This document shows positions 61,433-64,000 of a stretch of 64,000 bases of DNA, in pieces; position 1 is the stretch's first letter; each line of letters begins with the position of its first letter. Below the pieces are notes generated by a model. That model was not told the DNA's origin. It did not search any database and saw only the letters and a program-made list of their open reading frames with translations. Origin of the DNA: Streptomyces sp. NBC_00289 (GTDB lineage: Bacteria; Actinomycetota; Actinomycetes; Streptomycetales; Streptomycetaceae); NCBI RefSeq assembly GCF_041435115.1, contig NZ_CP108046.1, positions 1 to 64,000 on the forward strand, written 5' to 3'. Both the position numbers and the translations under genes were made by a program.

Positions 61433-61460
61433 GATCGGTCTGAGATCCTGGAGACCGATC
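61433..61460. promoter_or_regulatory. 9-bp inverted repeat upstream of the NUDIX gene
   Basis: GATCGGTCT (61433-61441) and AGACCGATC (61452-61460) form a perfect palindrome with a 10-bp spacer, 16 bp before the NUDIX start. TTGTTTTCC at about 61418 could be a -35, so the palindrome would cover the -10 and start site and act as an operator. The rest of the 61204-61476 gap shows nothing clear. Confidence 0.55.
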
Positions 61461-61476
61461 GAGAGGGGCCGCAGGT

Positions 61477-62010
61477 ATGGAGTGGAAGACCCACGGTGAA
61501 CGACAGATCTACACCAATCCTTGGGTAAATCTGTGTCTGGTCGACGTCCAACAGCCTGACGGGCGCAGGTGGGAATACCACGTCGTCCGCCTCCGGCACC
61601 TGGCCGTGGCTGCCGTCGTCAACGACCACCAAGAAGTGCTGATGATGTGGCGGCACCGCTTCATCACGGACGCATGGGCCTGGGAGTTGCCAATGGGCCT
61701 GGTCGAGGAGGGCGAGACTCCTGAAGCGGCTGCGGCCCGCGAAGTCCTGGAGGAGACGGGCTGGCGTCCCGGTCCCATCAAGCCGTTGATTTACGCCGAG
61801 CCGGCCAACGGCATCACGGACTCGCAACATCACGTGTTCCGGGCGGACGGGGCGACTTACGACGGCCCGCCCACGGAGAAGAACGAGTCCGACCGCATCG
61901 AATGGATTCCGCTCAGCGAAATACGCGGGATGATCGACCGCCGAGAGATCGTAAGCAGCGGATCTCTTGTCGGCCTCCTGTACGTGCTCATGGATGAAGC
62001 GATCCACTGA
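61477..62010 (+). CDS. NUDIX hydrolase
   Basis: A 177-residue NUDIX protein, ATG at 61477 after GAGAGGGGCCGC. The NUDIX box G-x5-E-x7-R-E-x2-E-E is seen as GLVEEGETPEAAAAREVLEETGW at about 76-98. The N-terminal strand (YHVVRLRHLAVAAVV) and the YAEPANGITDSQHHVF segment fit the ADP-ribose pyrophosphatase-like branch. Its 3' end overlaps the convergent regulator gene by 23 bp; NUDIX genes next to this type of TPR regulator are common in Streptomyces, so a regulatory pair is likely. Confidence 0.82.
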   Translation: MEWKTHGERQIYTNPWVNLCLVDVQQPDGRRWEYHVVRLRHLAVAAVVNDHQEVLMMWRHRFITDAWAWELPMGLVEEGETPEAAAAREVLEETGWRPGPIKPLIYAEPANGITDSQHHVFRADGATYDGPPTEKNESDRIEWIPLSEIRGMIDRREIVSSGSLVGLLYVLMDEAIH

Positions 62011-62832
62011 CGGGTGGCAGGAGTTCCCGTAGCCGCGCCTCGAAGGCGAGGGCTACGGGCTCTTGCCTGTGTGGGGCCAACTGGTCATAGAACTCCCTAA
62101 AGTGGCCTGACACTCGCTCCGAAGCCACAGCCGATGCTGATTCCAGAGCTTGCGTCGCGGTGTGGCACGCCTGATCGAGCTTTCCTTGGTCAAGCTGTGT
62201 GCGAGCCAGCCAAAAGGCGTGGAACGCGCGGCCGCGCTGATTGGCGCGAGCTTCCCGACGTAAGGCGTCCGCAATCAACGGTTCAGCCATCGCAGCCTCG
62301 CCCAGTCGGCCATGGGCAATGCCAGTATCCACGATGAGTTTCGGCTCGTCGAAGTAGGCAACCCACACCGGATCCGGGTCGCTCGCCTGGATCTGCTCGA
62401 ACTGACGGTGTGCTTCCCTGATCGCCCGGTGAGTGGATGTTTGGCTGCCGAGCGTGGCATGGGCGAAGGCTTCCCGCATAGAGAGCATCGACCGGACGCG
62501 CGGGGTGGTGTCGCTCGCCGAGCGGGCCTGGTCTTGGGCGGCGGTCACGAGTGCCAGGGAGTCCGCGGGCTTGTCCTGATAGGTCGCCTGCAAGCTCATA
62601 CAGGCGAGGACGTTGGCCATGAACTGACGGTCGTCGATGGTCTTCGCGAGTTGCAGGGCCTTGGCAAAGTAGGTGCGCGCCTGATTGTATTGACGGGCGT
62701 CGAAGTGAATCCAGTCAGTGAGGCGTGCGAGCTCGGCCGCGATTTCGTACAGGCCGTTCTGGATGGCCGGAGGGCGATTCTCTTTCAGAAGGCCGACCAC
62801 ATGGCGAAGCTGACCAACGACGGCCGGCCTAA

Positions 62833-63716
62833 CTGGCTCTAACAAAAGTTGTCGATCAGGTGACTGTTGGCTTGTCTGCTCGTTGGTCTGGTCGTGGGGA
62901 AACGCCAGTCGCGACCGTGGATCGTGTCGGATGAACTCTGGTCACTCATCGAGCCGTTGCTGCCCGAGCCGGCGCCGAAGCAGGTCGAGGGCAGACCTCG
63001 AGTGCCGGACCGCCAGGCCCTGTGCGGGATCCTCTTCGTCCTGCATACCGGGATCCAGTGGGAGTACCTGCCCCAGGAGCTGGGCTTCGGCTCGGGGATG
63101 ACCTGCTGGCGGCGCCTGGCGGCCTGGAACGAGGCCGGCGTCTGGGACCAGCTGCACGTGCTGCTGCTGGAGAAACTGCGGTCGAAGAACCAGCTGGACT
63201 GGTCGAGGGCGGTGATCGATTCCTCGCACGTTCGCGCGGCCCGACGGGGCCCAAAAGCGGACCCAGCCCGGTCGACCGCGCACGTCCGGGCAGCAAGCAC
63301 CACCTCATCGTCGACGGACAGGGCATCCCGCTCGCGGTGTCACTGACCGGCGGAAACCGCAACGACGTCACCCAACTCGAGCCCCTGCTGGACAAGATCC
63401 CGGCCGTCGCGGGCCGGGCCGGCAGACCGCGCCGACGGCCGGACGCGCTGCTGGCCGACCGCGGCTACGACCACGACAAGTACCGGCGCCTGCTCTGGCA
63501 GCGAGGGATCCGCCCCGTGATCGCGAAGCGAGGCGAGCCGCACGGCACCGGTCTGGGCATCTTCCGCTACGTCGTCGAGCGCACGATCGCCTGGCTCCAT
63601 GGCTTTCGCCGCCTGCGCATCCGCTGGGAGCGACGCGACGACATCCACGAAGCGTTCCTCGGGCTCGCCGTCTGCCTGATCACCCACCGCCACGTCCAAC
63701 GCCTTTGTTAGGACCT
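62833..63716 (+). mobile_element. IS5-family (IS427-type) insertion sequence, 884 bp
   Basis: Boundaries are set by the CTAA target duplication (62829-62832 and 63717-63720) and by restoration of the host frame. The imperfect terminal repeats share CTAACAAA (left GGCTCTAACAAAAG, right complement GGTCCTAACAAAGG). A CTAA-type (YTAR) duplication and the length fit the IS427 group of IS5. The transposase is in two frames joined by a -1 shift. Confidence 0.85.
62894..63711 (+). CDS. IS5-family transposase made by -1 frameshifting
   Basis: The likely GTG start at 62894 gives VGKRQSRPWIVSDELW; the first frame covers the N-terminal DNA-binding part and the first catalytic region (VIDSSHVRAARRG). At 63250-63256 is CCCAAAA read as C-CCA-AAA, a canonical slippery heptamer. 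A -1 shift there continues into the second frame (SKHHLIVDGQGIPL, LLADRGYDHDKYR, VVERTIAWLHGFRRLRIRWE) to the TAG at 63711, giving the DDE transposase of about 273 residues. This arrangement is known in IS427-type elements. The element looks intact and could be active. Confidence 0.82.
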
Positions 63717-64000
63717 CTAAGAGCCTCCCCGCCGTGCTGGTCGTCTCGTCGCCAGTAGTCCTCGACGGAGGAGCGGAATGCCTCAAGAGTCGCTGCGTTA
63801 AGGCTGGTTGGCGTGGTCAGTGCCAGGATGCTGTCCACATCGGGCCCAGGCAGGGACGCAGGGGGGCTCTGCGCCAGCTCTGGCACTTGGGCCTCCTCAC
63901 GCTCGGTGACTACGAGCGCTTGAGGCGTCTCCCAGGGACGTCGCGCAAGTCCGAGCATGTGCCCTGGAATCCGCAGGCCGTCGGCGATGCGCTCGATGAC

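Larger units (their letters stand above)
61988..64000 (-). pseudogene. HTH/TPR-type regulator gene split by an IS, start outside window
   Basis: The C-terminal part (61988-62832) is a TPR-like helical protein (YNQARTYFAKALQLAKTI; ADSLALVTAAQDQARS). The N-terminal part (63721 to beyond 64000) ends an XRE-type helix-turn-helix region (ERIADGLRIPGHMLGLARRPW). Removing the IS5-type element with one CTAA copy (TTAG on this strand) joins ...GGEA and LRPAVVGQLRHVVG in frame, as expected for this Streptomyces family. The gene is therefore inactivated, and the NUDIX gene it overlaps may have lost its control. Confidence 0.8.

Overview
The window is high-GC actinobacterial DNA that looks like one end of a large Streptomyces-type conjugative plasmid, probably linear, or a related integrative element. 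The reasons are codon use, many GTG starts, long GC hairpin terminators without U-tracts, a DUF2637 plasmid-transfer protein, a Tcp/VirB-type secretion system joined to a Tad pilus operon, and a C-terminal fragment of an RNA polymerase alpha subunit that reads like the Streptomyces protein. No rRNA, tRNA or CRISPR array was seen.

Layout. Positions 1-950 are non-coding: at least eight hairpins that nearly all close on the same TCC triloop, then five and a half copies of a 12-bp tandem repeat just before the first gene. From 0.95 to 25 kb the genes are all on the plus strand and are mostly built as small modules of promoter, 5' hairpin leader, gene and terminator. They encode hypothetical proteins, pieces of polyvalent (DUF3560/LPD29-like) proteins, a DUF6573 protein, a ParB-like protein, two DNA methyltransferases, a DpdA-like base-exchange enzyme, a Mom-like GNAT protein and two PP-loop ATPases. 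The most striking feature is about a dozen leaders with the same CGGCAA loop on stems whose sequences differ but still pair. This part is probably an establishment, anti-restriction and DNA-modification region.

From 25.2 to 28.0 kb two minus-strand genes (a tandem winged-helix protein and a membrane protein) diverge from the transfer genes across a 740-bp region full of TGCGCA and TGGTCGG repeats. From 28.8 to 41.7 kb lies a type IV secretion operon: TcpC-like protein, small membrane proteins, VirB4-like ATPase, VirB6-like membrane protein, transglycosylase/NlpC hydrolase, VirD4-like coupling ATPase and replication-relaxation protein. From 42.6 to 57.5 kb lies a Tad pilus operon: lipoprotein, CpaB, CpaE, TadA, TadB, TadC, Flp-like pilin, TadE/G pseudopilins and a LysM-BTAD membrane protein. 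It is interrupted by a minus-strand cassette of two recombinase-like genes and a regulator (49.8-53.0 kb). The two systems together would build the transfer channel and its surface fibre.

The last 6 kb is a patchwork: a DUF2637 gene split by an ISAzo13/IS630-like element (also present, inverted, at 23-24 kb, where it splits a PP-loop gene), a C-terminal rpoA fragment, a NUDIX hydrolase, and a TPR regulator split by an 884-bp IS5/IS427-type element that has a canonical -1 frameshift heptamer. Removing each IS with its target duplication restores the host reading frame.

Several genes carry single-base frameshifts, mostly in homopolymers. The two ISAzo13-like copies, otherwise nearly identical as far as I compared them, differ from each other in the same way, so some of these breaks may be sequencing errors rather than mutations.
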